Positions 41,029-51,949 are shown, counted from the stretch's first letter. The stretch is 58,095 bases of DNA from Candidatus Levyibacteriota bacterium (GCA_029260965.1 JAJDCG010000002.1:188707-246801); one strand, 5' to 3'. The notes: generated from the letters alone by a model not told the origin. Made by a program: numbers and translations.

Positions 41029-43917
41029 ATGGATAAAATTACTATCAAAGGAGCTAGAGAACACAACCTCAAAAACATAGACTTAGAAATTCCCAAAAAT
41101 AAATTGGTTGTTTTGACAGGGCTTTCGGGATCTGGCAAGTCCTCACTTGCTTTTGACACGGTCTACGCAGAAGGTCAGAGAAGATATGTTGAAAGCTTAT
41201 CCTCCTACGCCAGACAATTTCTGGGAACTATGAAAAAACCAGATGTAGATTTAATAGAAGGGCTTTCCCCTGCAATTTCTATTGACCAGAAATCAACCTC
41301 ACACAATCCTCGTTCAACGGTTGGCACTGTTACTGAGATATATGACTACATGAGGCTTCTTTTTGCTAGAACTGGGCATCCACATTGCCCAAATTGTGGC
41401 AGAGAAATAGAACGACAATCCAAAGAGCAAATAGTTGATGCTATCTACAGGATGCCCCTGAATCATAAAGAAGCTGGAAAAAAACCATTTCGCCTTTTGA
41501 TACTTGCACCCCTGGTTAAAGACCGTAAGGGTGAATATGCAGAGCTTTTTAAATCATTGATAAAGCGTGGTTATCACAAGGTCAGAATTGATGGGAAGGT
41601 ATATAACCTGACAGATGATTTTGTACTGATAAAGACAAACAAACACAGTATAGATCTTGTAATTGATGCCCTCAATATTAGTAAAGAAACAGATCGTGTA
41701 AGACTAGCAACTGATGTAGAGCAGGCATTACAATTTGGAAATGGTGAAATGATTGCTTCCCGCATCATGGATGCATCCCTTAATATGCCAGAATTGCCAA
41801 AAGAACTGGATGATAAACTTTTTTCGGAAAAATTCGCTTGCCCAGTTTGTAACATTTCGCTTCCTGAGATAGAGCCACGCATATTTTCATTCAACACACC
41901 TCATGGTGCATGCCCCACCTGCTCAGGACTAGGTCGAGTATTGGATGCTGATCCTGAACTGGTATTTAACGAAAATCTATCAATAAACGAGGGTGGCATA
42001 ACACCATTTTTTAATCTTGGAACAAATGACACATGGTTTTCTAGAACTGTTAGAACATTCTGTAGAGAAAACGACATTTCTATGACAATTCCTTTTTCTC
42101 AGATATCAGATTCAAAAAAACAGTTACTGCTCAACGGGACTGGTGATAAAGAGTATTCAGTAGATGGTGAAAATCGTTGGGGAAAACAAACTACTATATC
42201 TGAACCATTTCGAGGTGTTTCTGGCGAACTAAAGAGACGTCATGCAGAATCTGATTCACAGTTTGTAAAAACTCAACTAGATAAATTTATGCGCTATGAA
42301 ACATGTCCTGACTGTAAAGGAGGACGACTTAAAAAAGAAGCATTATCCGTTACTATTAGAGATAAATCAATTGTTGATGTCTCAAGCATGTCTATAGAGA
42401 AGGCCTATGCATTTATAGAAAGTCTTAAGACAGAGATGAATAAAAGAGAACAAGAAATAGGAAAAATGATAATTCGGGAGGTGCTTTTACGAATGGGCTT
42501 TCTTTTGGATGTCGGACTTGATTATCTAACGCTCTCTCGCACTGCTGCGACGCTTGCGGGAGGAGAGGCACAACGCATCAGGTTAGCGTCACAAATTGGA
42601 TCTGGCCTCACAGGCGTGCTATATGTTTTGGATGAACCATCAATTGGGCTTCACCAGAGAGATAATAGCAAATTAATTCAGACTCTCAAAAAGCTTCGCG
42701 ATCTTGACAACACCGTGTTGGTTGTTGAGCACGATGAGGAAACGATGGAGGCAAGTGATTATATATTTGATTTTGGGCCAGGCGCCGGTGAAAATGGAGG
42801 CAATATTATTGCTCAAGGAACAATATCTGAAATTAAAAAAGACAAGAATTCCATAACTGGTGCGTATCTCTCGGGAAGAAAAAAAATAAACATTCAAAAG
42901 AGCACTACGAGCACGACTAATACTGGGAGCATACAGCTTTTAGGAGCAAGCGAACATAATCTAAAAAATATTGATGTTGAGTTTCCTCTGAACAAACTAA
43001 CGGTAGTCACTGGTGTCTCGGGTTCAGGGAAGTCAACACTGGTAAATGATATTCTTTTCCATGCGCTTATGCAGGCAAAGAATTCTTATCATTCGCAAAA
43101 GCCAGGCGAATACAAGGCTCTCAGAGGACATGAAAATATAAAAAATATTTTTGCTATAGATCAATCCCCCATCGGAAGAACACCCAGAAGTAATCCCGCT
43201 ACATACACAGGAGCATTTACGTATATCAGGACTCTTTTTTCCCAAACTAAAGAAGCAAAATTGAGAGGCTATGGACCTGGAAGATTTTCATTCAACGTTA
43301 AGGGCGGCAGGTGCGAAGCATGCGAAGGAGAAGGACAGATAAAAATCGAAATGCAATTCATGCCAGATGTCTACATCACTTGTGAAGTTTGTCAGGGTAA
43401 GCAATATAACAACGAAGCACTGGAGGTTCTTTTTAATGGAAAAAACATAGCTGAAGTCTTGGATATGAGTGTGAAAGAGGCTGTAAATTTCTTTTCATTT
43501 GTTCCTGCACTATCTCACAAATTGGCAACTCTGAATGAAGTCGGATTATCATATATCAAGTTGGGTCAACCTGCTCCTACTCTCTCTGGAGGAGAAGCAC
43601 AGCGTGTGAAATTGGCCACAGAACTTTCCAAGAAAGGTAAAGGCGCTCTTTATTTACTGGATGAGCCAACAACAGGACTTCATTTTGCGGATCTCGAAAA
43701 ACTTCTCTACGTTCTCAGGAGTCTTGTTGATGCAGGAAATTCAGTGATTGTAATAGAACACAATCTGGATGTTATAAAAAATGCAGATCACATCATTGAC
43801 CTGGGTCCTGAAGGAGGAGAAAAAGGTGGAGAGATAATCGCAACAGGTAAACCTCAAGAGATAGCAAAAAATACACGTTCATACACGGGAATGTTTTTAA
43901 AAAAAGTACTAGGTTGA
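41029..43917 (+). CDS. uvrA: Excinuclease ABC subunit A
   Basis: 962 aa, normal length. There are two ABC modules: Walker A '[10 protein letters not shown]' (about 31-40) and '[10 protein letters not shown]' (about 663-672), and signature motifs '[12 protein letters not shown]' and '[12 protein letters not shown]'. Zinc modules CPNC, CPVC...CPTC and CEAC...CEVC are complete, as is the damage-recognition insert. It finds bulky lesions and loads UvrB in nucleotide excision repair. uvrC lies two genes downstream; uvrB is not in the window. Confidence 0.98.
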   Translation: MDKITIKGAREHNLKNIDLEIPKNKLVVLTGLSGSGKSSLAFDTVYAEGQRRYVESLSSYARQFLGTMKKPDVDLIEGLSPAISIDQKSTSHNPRSTVGTVTEIYDYMRLLFARTGHPHCPNCGREIERQSKEQIVDAIYRMPLNHKEAGKKPFRLLILAPLVKDRKGEYAELFKSLIKRGYHKVRIDGKVYNLTDDFVLIKTNKHSIDLVIDALNISKETDRVRLATDVEQALQFGNGEMIASRIMDASLNMPELPKELDDKLFSEKFACPVCNISLPEIEPRIFSFNTPHGACPTCSGLGRVLDADPELVFNENLSINEGGITPFFNLGTNDTWFSRTVRTFCRENDISMTIPFSQISDSKKQLLLNGTGDKEYSVDGENRWGKQTTISEPFRGVSGELKRRHAESDSQFVKTQLDKFMRYETCPDCKGGRLKKEALSVTIRDKSIVDVSSMSIEKAYAFIESLKTEMNKREQEIGKMIIREVLLRMGFLLDVGLDYLTLSRTAATLAGGEAQRIRLASQIGSGLTGVLYVLDEPSIGLHQRDNSKLIQTLKKLRDLDNTVLVVEHDEETMEASDYIFDFGPGAGENGGNIIAQGTISEIKKDKNSITGAYLSGRKKINIQKSTTSTTNTGSIQLLGASEHNLKNIDVEFPLNKLTVVTGVSGSGKSTLVNDILFHALMQAKNSYHSQKPGEYKALRGHENIKNIFAIDQSPIGRTPRSNPATYTGAFTYIRTLFSQTKEAKLRGYGPGRFSFNVKGGRCEACEGEGQIKIEMQFMPDVYITCEVCQGKQYNNEALEVLFNGKNIAEVLDMSVKEAVNFFSFVPALSHKLATLNEVGLSYIKLGQPAPTLSGGEAQRVKLATELSKKGKGALYLLDEPTTGLHFADLEKLLYVLRSLVDAGNSVIVIEHNLDVIKNADHIIDLGPEGGEKGGEIIATGKPQEIAKNTRSYTGMFLKKVLG

Positions 43918-43941
43918 AGGTATAAAAAATACCACAAGTTT

Positions 43942-45747
43942 ATGTTTGTTAAATTTTTAATTTCTTTAGTAATAATTTCTCTGTTTTTTAGTAAACCTGT
44001 ATACTCTTCTGAAAATTTTAAAACAAATTATGATGTTGTTTATGAAATTAACAATACAGGAATAACCAATGCTAACTTTTCTGTAACACTTACAAATACT
44101 ACTCCCCAATACTTTGCATCTTCTTATAAAATGATATTTGGATTTGATGACATCACAAATTTAAAGGCGTTTGATGCTGAAGGAGAGATAGAAACAAGCC
44201 TAAAAAAAACAAATGATGGTTCAGAAATTGAGCTTATTTTTAACAAAAAACCGATTGGAATCGGCTCAAGCCTTACTTTTAATCTCGAATTTGAAACGAA
44301 AAACATTGTCCAGAAATACGGCAATGTTTGGGAGGTGAATATACCAGGGGTTTCAGACATTCGTGATTTTGATGAGTATTTTCTGGAGGTTAAAACCCCT
44401 CCTTCATTTGGAAAACCCATCTTTATAAAACCAGAACATGGTGGAGAAAAACTGAAATTCGATAAAAACCAGATCGGCAATTCAGGAATATCAATGACAT
44501 TTGGAGACAAGCAGGTTATTGATTTTTCACTCGAATACGACTTGCAAAATTCAAATTTTCATCCAATAAAAAGTCAGATTGCACTTCCCCCATCGACAAA
44601 CTATCAAACTGTATTTATCACACAGATGGAACCAAAACCTAATAATGTAATTCTTGATTTTGATGGTAATTGGATAGCGGAATATTCTCTAAAAAAAGGT
44701 ACTAATAAAAAAATTAAAGTAAAAGGACAGGCTGTAATTAATTTATCGCCCAAAAACGTTAAAATAACTGAAAAAGAAAAAAATGAGTATACAAAAAGTA
44801 AATCAAGTTGGCAAACATCTAATAATGAAGTAGTGAAACTTGCAGAGAAATTAAAAACACCCGAAGCAATTTATAACTATGTTGTTGAGTACCTCAGCTA
44901 TGATTTCTCAGGGATAAACTCTAAAAAAGAACGGTTAGGTGCTGTAAAATCACTTAAGAATCCTGATAAAGCAGTCTGCCGTGAATTTACAGATCTTTTT
45001 ATAGCAATTGCCAGAGCAGCTGAGATCCCAGCCCGTGAAATAAATGGATACGCAAATACAAACAACTCCAGCAATCGTCCACTCTCCCTCGTAGAGGATG
45101 TTCTTCATGCCTGGCCAGAATACTATGATTATAAAAAGAAAACATGGGTAATGGTTGATCCTACATGGGGTTCCACTACAGGAGGTGTTGATTATTTTCA
45201 CACACTTGATATCAATCATTTCACATTTGTCAGAAAAGGAACGGATGATAATTATCCAATACCTGCTGGGGGCTACAAGTCAGCTGCTGTAAACAGCAAG
45301 AAATATATAAATATCAATTTTTCTGAAAAAATACCTGAGTATAAATCATCATCAGATATAAGAACATCAATAAATAATACTCATATTGCAGGAATCCCGC
45401 TTACCACAGAAATTACAGTTACAAATACAGGATCGGGTTTTATTCCTCCACAAGTTTTAAGCTTAAGCTCAGACAAGCTGGAGCCAGTAAAAAATAAGTT
45501 TGACATTGCAGGTATACCACCCTTTGGTAGAATTGTTATAAATGCAAAATTTGAACCAACTGATCCTTTGACAAACATGGATGCAGGGTTTAAAATTTCA
45601 TACTCAGACAAAATATACAATCAGGATGTAAAAATTGCGCCTTTTTATATGACTTTGTCTGGAATTGGAGGTATATTAATTGTATTATTCACGATCATCA
45701 CGATTATCTTTGCCACAAAAACCTGGGGTTTACGTATTTCGAAATAA
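43942..45747 (+). CDS. Secreted transglutaminase-like protein with C-terminal anchor
   Basis: 601 aa. Signal peptide (1-24), a beta-rich N-terminal region, then a transglutaminase core (about 300-440) with an intact triad: Cys in 'DKAVCREFTDLFIAIARAAEIPAREINGY', His in 'VLHAWPEYY', Asp in 'WVMVDPTWG'. An Ig-like domain (about 460-565) and a C-terminal TM (about 572-595) anchor it outside. It could crosslink or cleave surface proteins. The last 68 nt overlap uvrC in another frame, which couples the two; it lies 24 nt after uvrA. Confidence 0.88.
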   Translation: MFVKFLISLVIISLFFSKPVYSSENFKTNYDVVYEINNTGITNANFSVTLTNTTPQYFASSYKMIFGFDDITNLKAFDAEGEIETSLKKTNDGSEIELIFNKKPIGIGSSLTFNLEFETKNIVQKYGNVWEVNIPGVSDIRDFDEYFLEVKTPPSFGKPIFIKPEHGGEKLKFDKNQIGNSGISMTFGDKQVIDFSLEYDLQNSNFHPIKSQIALPPSTNYQTVFITQMEPKPNNVILDFDGNWIAEYSLKKGTNKKIKVKGQAVINLSPKNVKITEKEKNEYTKSKSSWQTSNNEVVKLAEKLKTPEAIYNYVVEYLSYDFSGINSKKERLGAVKSLKNPDKAVCREFTDLFIAIARAAEIPAREINGYANTNNSSNRPLSLVEDVLHAWPEYYDYKKKTWVMVDPTWGSTTGGVDYFHTLDINHFTFVRKGTDDNYPIPAGGYKSAAVNSKKYININFSEKIPEYKSSSDIRTSINNTHIAGIPLTTEITVTNTGSGFIPPQVLSLSSDKLEPVKNKFDIAGIPPFGRIVINAKFEPTDPLTNMDAGFKISYSDKIYNQDVKIAPFYMTLSGIGGILIVLFTIITIIFATKTWGLRISK

Positions 45748-47020
45748 AGAAAATAAAATTCTTTACGTCGGAAAGGCTAAAAACCTTAAATCACGTGTAT
45801 CATCTTACTTTCTAAAAAAAGCAGACCTGGGAGAAAAAACAAAAAGTCTAGTTAGTTTGATTGAAAAAATTGAAATTACAATTGTTGAATCAGAACTAGA
45901 GGCGCTTTTGCTAGAAGCATTTTTTATAAATAAATATCAGCCAAAATATAACATCAGATTCTCAGATGACAAGTCTTATATTAGAATAAAAATAAATAAA
46001 AAAGATAAATACCCTCCTGTTCTTCTGGTACACAAAGAATCTGATCCTAACACAACATATTTTGGTCCATATCCCAATGGTAGGGCTGTAAGATTAGTTT
46101 TGCGCACAATAAGAAAGGCATTTCCATATGTATCAACTAAAAATCACGCAAAAAGGATTTGTCTTTATAATCATCTAGGACTTTGTCCTTGCCCGCCCAT
46201 ATTTGCATCAAAAACTCTTGAAAAAGAATATAAACATAATATCAAAAATATAATACGCATTTTTGAAGGAGAGGCTAGTAAAATTGTAGCTGAGCTTGAA
46301 AGAGCGAGGAATAAATATTCAAAAAATGAAAACTATGAAAAAGCAAAGGAGCTTCAAGAAAAAATATATGCTCTAAAAACGATTACAGAACCATTCCATA
46401 AGCCATTTGAATATGAAATAAATCCGAATTTGAGATCAGACATGAGACAAAAAGAGTTAAATGAATTAAAGCAAGTCTTGACTCCTCACCTTGGAAGTGA
46501 ATCTAGTACACAGCTTGGTAATTTAGACAGGATAGAATGCTATGATATTTCCAACACTCAGGGTACAAATGCAACCGGTTCTATGGTGGTTCTCACGAAT
46601 GGCGAAATTGATAAATCTGAATATCGAAGATTCAAAATAAAAAAAGATGGTAAACCAAATGATTTTGAGATGATGGGAGAAATGTTGACCAGAAGGTTCA
46701 AGAAACTTGATTGGACCGAGCCTAATTTAGTGATCGTTGACGGAGGAAAGGGCCAGGTATCATCTGCTCTAAAAACTCTCGCTTCCACTGATTTGGAGTA
46801 TCCTATCATCGGTCTTGCAAAGCGCGTAGAAACAATAGTAATACCAGCAATAAAACAGCATGGGGAAAAAATTTCCGGAATACCTGAGAGCCTCTTTACA
46901 GAAATCTCGCTTCCTAAAAATTCAAAAGCGCTGCATCTAATTATGCGCATCAGAGATGAAGCACATCGTTTCGCTATTACATACCACCGTAAACTAAGGA
47001 ACAAATCTAGTTTCTTGTAA
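45680..47020 (+). CDS. uvrC: Excinuclease ABC subunit C, lacking the C-terminal HhH domain
   Basis: 446 aa against about 600 in E. coli. Present: GIY-YIG nuclease ('KPGVYVFRNKENKILYVGKAKNLKSRV', about 14-40), UVR helix ('NENYEKAKELQEKIYALK'), and the RNase H-like 5' nuclease ('RIECYDISNTQGTNATGSMVV', 'VIVDGGKGQ', 'RDEAHRFAITYHRKLR'). The tandem helix-hairpin-helix that normally follows is absent: the protein ends ten residues later. The start is TTG at 45680 (or a TTG ten codons on), inside the preceding gene. It makes the dual incisions in excision repair. Confidence 0.95.
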   Translation: MYYSRSSRLSLPQKPGVYVFRNKENKILYVGKAKNLKSRVSSYFLKKADLGEKTKSLVSLIEKIEITIVESELEALLLEAFFINKYQPKYNIRFSDDKSYIRIKINKKDKYPPVLLVHKESDPNTTYFGPYPNGRAVRLVLRTIRKAFPYVSTKNHAKRICLYNHLGLCPCPPIFASKTLEKEYKHNIKNIIRIFEGEASKIVAELERARNKYSKNENYEKAKELQEKIYALKTITEPFHKPFEYEINPNLRSDMRQKELNELKQVLTPHLGSESSTQLGNLDRIECYDISNTQGTNATGSMVVLTNGEIDKSEYRRFKIKKDGKPNDFEMMGEMLTRRFKKLDWTEPNLVIVDGGKGQVSSALKTLASTDLEYPIIGLAKRVETIVIPAIKQHGEKISGIPESLFTEISLPKNSKALHLIMRIRDEAHRFAITYHRKLRNKSSFL

Positions 47021-48344
47021 TTTTGTATTTGTAGGGATAGTAGAGAAAAGCTGCTGGAGCATCTTCGAGCAGATATCTTTGAAAATCCGCATATATCTTC
47101 TGCCTTTCAGGTACTGAGCTTACTTTTCTTCCGTCTTCAAGCAGCTTGTCTATTCTCAGGTTTCTATATTTTGAAATATTATTTGACTGCGCTGAATGCC
47201 ACAGTGAATATTGATCTGGATCTTTGGGTATTGTGAAGTCACCTAAAAATATCTGAAATCTTGCAGGAACTGAATCAACCTCTTCGATTGTTGTACTTAT
47301 TCCAACTTTTTCCCATGATTTTGCAACTTCTTTTGCAATCTCAGTATATTTACTTAAAGTCGTAATAGTAAGATTGATCGGTGGTTCAGGCAGGAGAAGC
47401 TTTGCATGATCATAGTCAAGACTTCTTTTTTCGATATCTTTATTAAAATAAATACTTGTAGGTGGATACGGAACATTAGCGGATTCACCTCCTGAAAATT
47501 TTTCAGGCAAAGCATATCCCAAACCTAATCTTACTTTTTTATCAGAAAGAATTTTGTCATTATTATCGTAAAAAAGTGTCACGAGCTTGGTGTGGTCTGT
47601 TTCCTTAATAACACTTGTACCTGGAAAATTATCAAATTGAGTATTTTTTACGTTTATATTAGTAAGACCTTCAGCCTGTGTTATTTCACCCATTAGATAT
47701 GCGTTTTTCAGCGCATCCTCTGTAGGATAAAAAAGATATTTAATTGTATCAAACCTGTTGTTTTTTGCAGCCAAAGTAATAGACTGTACAAAATCTCCAT
47801 TAAGAACAATATCAGATAAATTATAATCACCTGCGCCACTGAAAGATTTGCCATATATTGGTTGAGATGCAGTAGCAAGAAATGGTGAATAAGCATCCTT
47901 CAACTTAAAAACAATCACATAGTCTTCAGGTTTTTCCATGACGACATCTGAAAAATTATAAGAAATATTGGCTGATGTAATTTTCTTTTTATCGTTATAA
48001 GTTAAATCTTTTTTAAGATTAAAAACATAGGTTTTGCCCAAATCTTTTATTTCCCAATTTTCAGCCAAATCAGGCTCAATGCTATAGTCAGAATTGAGCT
48101 TTGTAAGACCACGGGATAGCTTTGAGTATACAACAGGTGGCAGATTATCCTGTCTGTATGAACCCACAATGCCAATTACAGGCTTTCGTTCAATTGGTAT
48201 GAGTTTTGTTATGTATTGAGAAAAAAAGATTAAACCAAAAAAAAGAAGAAGTCCTAAAATAAATGAAAAAATAAGCGTTTTGCCTGATTTTTTCATGTAT
48301 GCTTTAATTAGCCAAAATATAAGCCTTTTTCTGAATACAACCAT
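47007..48344 (-). CDS. Family 5 extracellular solute-binding protein (peptide/oligosaccharide type)
   Basis: 445 aa. An N-terminal membrane anchor (about 22-43) is followed by an SBP_bac_5 fold: 'KLSRGLTKLNSDYSIEPDLAENWEIKDLGKTYVFNLKKDLTYND' is the classic N-lobe opening, and 'DPDQYSLWHSAQSNNISKYRNLRIDKLLEDGR' the C-lobe. About 80 residues shorter than typical OppA. No ABC permease or ATPase is adjacent. It lies 10 nt after secG on the same strand and overlaps the end of convergent uvrC by 14 nt. Confidence 0.88.
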   Translation of the reverse strand: MVVFRKRLIFWLIKAYMKKSGKTLIFSFILGLLLFFGLIFFSQYITKLIPIERKPVIGIVGSYRQDNLPPVVYSKLSRGLTKLNSDYSIEPDLAENWEIKDLGKTYVFNLKKDLTYNDKKKITSANISYNFSDVVMEKPEDYVIVFKLKDAYSPFLATASQPIYGKSFSGAGDYNLSDIVLNGDFVQSITLAAKNNRFDTIKYLFYPTEDALKNAYLMGEITQAEGLTNINVKNTQFDNFPGTSVIKETDHTKLVTLFYDNNDKILSDKKVRLGLGYALPEKFSGGESANVPYPPTSIYFNKDIEKRSLDYDHAKLLLPEPPINLTITTLSKYTEIAKEVAKSWEKVGISTTIEEVDSVPARFQIFLGDFTIPKDPDQYSLWHSAQSNNISKYRNLRIDKLLEDGRKVSSVPERQKIYADFQRYLLEDAPAAFLYYPYKYKITRN

Positions 48345-48354
48345 AATTTATCTT

Positions 48355-48582
48355 TTAATTTGCTTGAGGGAACAGAAGTATAAGCGATAATGCAACCAAT
48401 AAAATGGCAAGAAAAATAGTAATCCATATCAAGAATTTTTCTACATTTCTTTTACTTCTATACGCTTCCCCTCCTCCACCAAAAACAGGTGAAAGTCCTG
48501 ATTCGGGAGCTTGCAAGAGTATTGCAGCAATAAGAAGAACTGATACAATTATTTGGAGGACTGATAAAATTGACTGAATCAT
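48355..48582 (-). CDS. secG: Preprotein translocase subunit SecG
   Basis: 75 aa, two helices. 'AILLQAPESGLSPVFGGGGEAYRSKRNVEKFLIWITIFLAILLVALSLIL' is the SecG signature (Gly-rich loop then 'RG/RNVEKFL'). It assists SecYE in protein export. TATAAT lies about 12 nt before the ATG on the minus strand. Confidence 0.93.
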   Translation of the reverse strand: MIQSILSVLQIIVSVLLIAAILLQAPESGLSPVFGGGGEAYRSKRNVEKFLIWITIFLAILLVALSLILLFPQAN

Positions 48583-48627
48583 AAATGAGTATCAATTATA
48601 TAACTTTTTAAATTACCATACAAGCAT

Positions 48628-49029
48628 TTATTCTAAAAGCCATACTAAGGATGATTCAATTATTGAAAGCATAAATGCAGTGTATATATATGAATAAAAA
48701 GTATTAAAAAATAGAACTGGAGTGATAAAACCAAAAATTTCTACTCTCTGATATGTAAATTCAGTAATACTTACGTTTGGAAGAAAAATTGTCAATAAAT
48801 AAATAATTAATACATTTGTAAACACAGAAAAAAGTCCTAATGTTAGCAGATTAATGGGAAAGCTGAGTAGATTTAGAATAGGTTTTAGCACAAGAAACAT
48901 AAGTGCAAGAAGTAATCCTCCCAAAAAAAGTGTGTCTAATCCCCCAGATATTTCAACGCCAGGTACAATAAATGGCAAAACGTAGAGAGTGAATGAATAA
49001 ATGGCTATTTTTCTGACGAGTGACTTCAT
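48628..49029 (-). CDS. Four-helix membrane protein of the phage-holin-like family (PF04020 type)
   Basis: 133 aa with four helices and the family pattern 'GVEISGGLDTLFLGGLLLALMFLVLKPILNLLSFPINLLTLGLFSVFTNVLIIYLL'. Despite the database label, these chromosomal proteins are not known to be holins; function unknown. TACAAT (49037-49042, minus strand) lies 7 nt before the ATG. Confidence 0.88.
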   Translation of the reverse strand: MKSLVRKIAIYSFTLYVLPFIVPGVEISGGLDTLFLGGLLLALMFLVLKPILNLLSFPINLLTLGLFSVFTNVLIIYLLTIFLPNVSITEFTYQRVEIFGFITPVLFFNTFYSYIYTAFMLSIIESSLVWLLE

Positions 49030-49058
49030 AAAATTAATTGTATCACAAGACTTGTTCC

Positions 49059-49087
49059 TTGATAAAAAACTCTTCCTGGGGTATTAT
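49059..49087 (+). promoter_or_regulatory. Promoter of the DUF2130 gene
   Basis: TTGATA (49059-49064), 17-nt spacer, TATTAT (49082-49087). The predicted start near 49093 rules out the ATG at 49086 and favours 49101. Confidence 0.65.
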
Positions 49088-49100
49088 GAAAATTAAATTA

Positions 49101-50234
49101 ATGAATACTGTAATATGTCCACATTGTAAGAAACAAGTAGAGCTTTCTGAAGCAATTCTGCATGAATTTCAAGACAAAATCAGGCTTGAAGTGAAGAAAA
49201 ATCTCAGTGTAGAATTTGAAAAAAAGCAAGCAGAAGAGACAGAGTTAAATAACAAAAAAATTCGACAACAATTTGAAGAAGAAAATAAAAATAAAAAGCT
49301 AGAGCTAAAAGAAACAAAAGAACAAAATAAAAAACTAATTGAACAAATAGAAGCAATGAATCAAACACTCAAAGATCTAAATGAAAATCAAAGAAAAAGA
49401 GAATATGAATTAAGAGAAAATTTGGAAAAAGAACTCTCTGATAAAACTAGACTGGAAAAACTAGAATATGAGAAAAAAATTAATGACATGCAGAAAGCAC
49501 TGGAAGAAGCGCAAAGAAAAGGAAAGCAAGGATCACAACAGTTGCAAGGGGATGTTTTAGAGCTTGACCTTGAACAAAGACTCAGGGAAGCATTCCCATA
49601 CGATGAATTTAGACCTGTACCAACAGGTGTGAAGGGAGGAGACATAATTCAGGAGATGAGGAACAAATTTGGTGACAGCGCAGGATTTATTCTTTGGGAA
49701 ACAAAAAGAACAAAAACATGGGACAAAAAATGGCTCACAAAACTAAAAGATGACATGAGAAACGTGAAGGCAAACGACTGTATACTCGTATCAGACGTGC
49801 TCCCAAATAATATAAAACACTATGATAGGGTTGAAAATGTATGGGTAGCATCATACGAATTTGCTATTAAACTTGCAGCAGTTGTCAGACACGGACTTCT
49901 CAACGTTGCAATAGTGAGATCTTCAGCATCCAGAGATGATTCAGAGTTGAGGGAGCTTTACAATGTAATTACTAGCGATTCATTTAGACAGATGTTTGAA
50001 TCCAGAGATGAAACAATAAACGCACTCAGAACTGAATTGGATGCTGACAAAAGAGGTGCAGAGAAACGCTGGAAAAGACAGGGCGCGTATATTGATAAAC
50101 TGGATAGAAACAATAGCCAACTATATGGAGAACTCCAGGCGCACATTCCTTCCCTGAAACCACTTCAAAGCGACAATATTGAGCTTTCCAGTGGAGTAGC
50201 AGCAGATGATGACGATCAAGAAAGCCTCTTCTAA
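49101..50234 (+). CDS. DUF2130 protein with zinc-ribbon-like N-terminus and coiled coil
   Basis: 377 aa from the ATG at 49101, chosen by promoter position. The N-terminus has 'ICPHCKKQVELSEA', a CxxC half-ribbon. Residues 25-145 form a highly charged coiled coil. The DUF2130 core follows ('LELDLEQRLREAFPYDEFRPVPTGVKGGDIIQ', 'ILWETKRTKTWDKKWLTKLKDDMR', 'ASYEFAIKLAAVVRHGLL'). The pattern GGDI...WETK resembles a PD-(D/E)xK nuclease site, so DNA binding or cleavage is plausible but unproven. It ends with a 4-nt convergent overlap. Confidence 0.88.
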   Translation: MNTVICPHCKKQVELSEAILHEFQDKIRLEVKKNLSVEFEKKQAEETELNNKKIRQQFEEENKNKKLELKETKEQNKKLIEQIEAMNQTLKDLNENQRKREYELRENLEKELSDKTRLEKLEYEKKINDMQKALEEAQRKGKQGSQQLQGDVLELDLEQRLREAFPYDEFRPVPTGVKGGDIIQEMRNKFGDSAGFILWETKRTKTWDKKWLTKLKDDMRNVKANDCILVSDVLPNNIKHYDRVENVWVASYEFAIKLAAVVRHGLLNVAIVRSSASRDDSELRELYNVITSDSFRQMFESRDETINALRTELDADKRGAEKRWKRQGAYIDKLDRNNSQLYGELQAHIPSLKPLQSDNIELSSGVAADDDDQESLF

Positions 50235-51949
50235 GCCCCTGAGAGGCTTCTGTAGTTATCCAAAATCAGATTGTAGTCTACTACGTCTACCTTGCCGTTA
50301 TCATTTATATCCAAGCCATAAGGATATTCAAAGTTACATAGAACATTCTGAAGTAAACAATCAACATAGAGATTATAATCATCAAGCGTAATTGTATTCC
50401 AGTCGCTAGTTTGTGCATATGCACCCTGCATCAGGGTAACCTGGGGCAATTTATTGAGTGTACCGTTTTGGATTTTTTGAAATTCTGGCTTTACAGCTTT
50501 CAACAGTGTCCATGGACCTGCCACCCTTATGTAATAAGTGCCGGATTCAACTCCACCCAAATTTAATATGCCTCTAAATAAATCCTTTCCATCATAAGTT
50601 GCAAAACCGTTACCTATGGCAATGAAATTATTTTCTAGATTATATATAGCAATCATGACTGGCCTGCTTAGATTCTTTGGCAATTTGTTGCCACCTAGAC
50701 CTATTCCATGTATTTTTATACTTACTTCTGCCTGTGTATTCGGTAAATTTGGATTTATTCCACCTGGTACTGGACTAATACTTGGAAGTGGTGGAGAAGG
50801 TGTAACTGGAGTTGAGTTGCCATCACAAATCAGACCTCCCCTTAGCTCACCGCCAACCTGATTCTCTGTATCAATTCTGATAAAAGATGCTTGCTTTTTT
50901 AATTCTTCAAGCACGTTTACGGTCATATAATCAACACCATTGTATTCTTTTTTATTTATCCCATCTAACAGGGATGCACCTATACCAAGAGTAGAAACAG
51001 GAGGACCAGGATTGGTAATAAACATGTCAATAATTTCGCTTTGGGGAAGTCCATCAAAAACAATTGAATAATTGAATTTGACTTCATTTGCCGTTTGGTC
51101 AATGTTTATTATTGTTATTTTAGCACTACCCCTCGCACTTGTTATCACGCCGCTTACTGGCTGAAGATCTGCCAAGAAGATACTACATCCCTGAGGAGCA
51201 AGTGTTGGTGTTGTAGTTACACCATGTGTAATGGTTGGATTATTGGATGGACTTTTTGTAATTGTTGCTTTTGAGTCAGCAGGTGTTGAAAAAGTCTTCA
51301 GCATACTCTCTAGCTCCTGAGTCATGCTCCCTGTTTGTTTTTCGATCTTATTTATAACTAATATATTTCCATTAGAGAGCTTTGCTACATATAGATTTAT
51401 AGGAAAATCACCATACCCAATAACATTCAGCCATTGAATTGAGTTATGAATCTGCGCAACTGCGATTGCATTATAGCTTTCTTGCGTATAATAAGAGAAA
51501 CCTCTTGAGAGAATAGACATATATTCCCGGGTCCAATCAGCAAGAGAAAGATCAGATGTATTTGAAAAAATAAGTAGATTAAAACCATCATACCTAACCC
51601 CAGTATCTATATTATTTCTCTTCAAATTTGGATTCTCTACATACGTTGATATATCCGCAAATGTATTTTGATATTCTACATTGTCTCCTGTGTGTTGTGG
51701 CATGAGCACACCATATGTACCCTGGGGTTTTTCCGTAAGTCTTTGAGGGTATTTAAAAGAAAAAGAGCCATCTCCAGCTACAAACAGGGTCCAATCTAGA
51801 GGATCTAAAACCGTTTGAGCTCTTTGCCTTAGATCTTGTTTCTTTTGAAGGAATGGAATCAAAACTACTCCAGTGATGAACAAAACTAATAGTATTACTA
51901 CTGTTGTTGTAAAATTCCTTCTTTGTTTTATTTTCTTTTCTTTTTTCAT
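50231..51949 (-). CDS. Surface protein with CHRD domain and C-terminal dockerin-like repeat
   Basis: 572 aa from the ATG at 51949, with AGGAG in the upstream stop region. N-terminal TM anchor (about 14-34), an unassigned extracellular part with the 'GFSYYTQESYNAIAVAQIHNS' region, a Thr/Pro-rich linker, a CHRD domain (about 255-370; 'FLADLQPVSGVITSARGSAKITII', 'IRIDTENQVGGELRGGLIC'), another Pro linker, a module shared with the neighbour ('YDGKDLFRGILNLGGVESGTYYIRVAG'), and dockerin-like Ca2+ loops ('LDINDNGKVDVVDYNLILDNY'). Probably a cell-surface or matrix protein; 2 nt after the CAP gene. Confidence 0.82.
   Translation of the reverse strand: MKKEKKIKQRRNFTTTVVILLVLFITGVVLIPFLQKKQDLRQRAQTVLDPLDWTLFVAGDGSFSFKYPQRLTEKPQGTYGVLMPQHTGDNVEYQNTFADISTYVENPNLKRNNIDTGVRYDGFNLLIFSNTSDLSLADWTREYMSILSRGFSYYTQESYNAIAVAQIHNSIQWLNVIGYGDFPINLYVAKLSNGNILVINKIEKQTGSMTQELESMLKTFSTPADSKATITKSPSNNPTITHGVTTTPTLAPQGCSIFLADLQPVSGVITSARGSAKITIINIDQTANEVKFNYSIVFDGLPQSEIIDMFITNPGPPVSTLGIGASLLDGINKKEYNGVDYMTVNVLEELKKQASFIRIDTENQVGGELRGGLICDGNSTPVTPSPPLPSISPVPGGINPNLPNTQAEVSIKIHGIGLGGNKLPKNLSRPVMIAIYNLENNFIAIGNGFATYDGKDLFRGILNLGGVESGTYYIRVAGPWTLLKAVKPEFQKIQNGTLNKLPQVTLMQGAYAQTSDWNTITLDDYNLYVDCLLQNVLCNFEYPYGLDINDNGKVDVVDYNLILDNYRSLSGA

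Noticed and set aside
49038-49100. Longer start for the DUF2130 protein
   Set aside because: The codons lie on or upstream of the promoter (TTGATA-N17-TATTAT).
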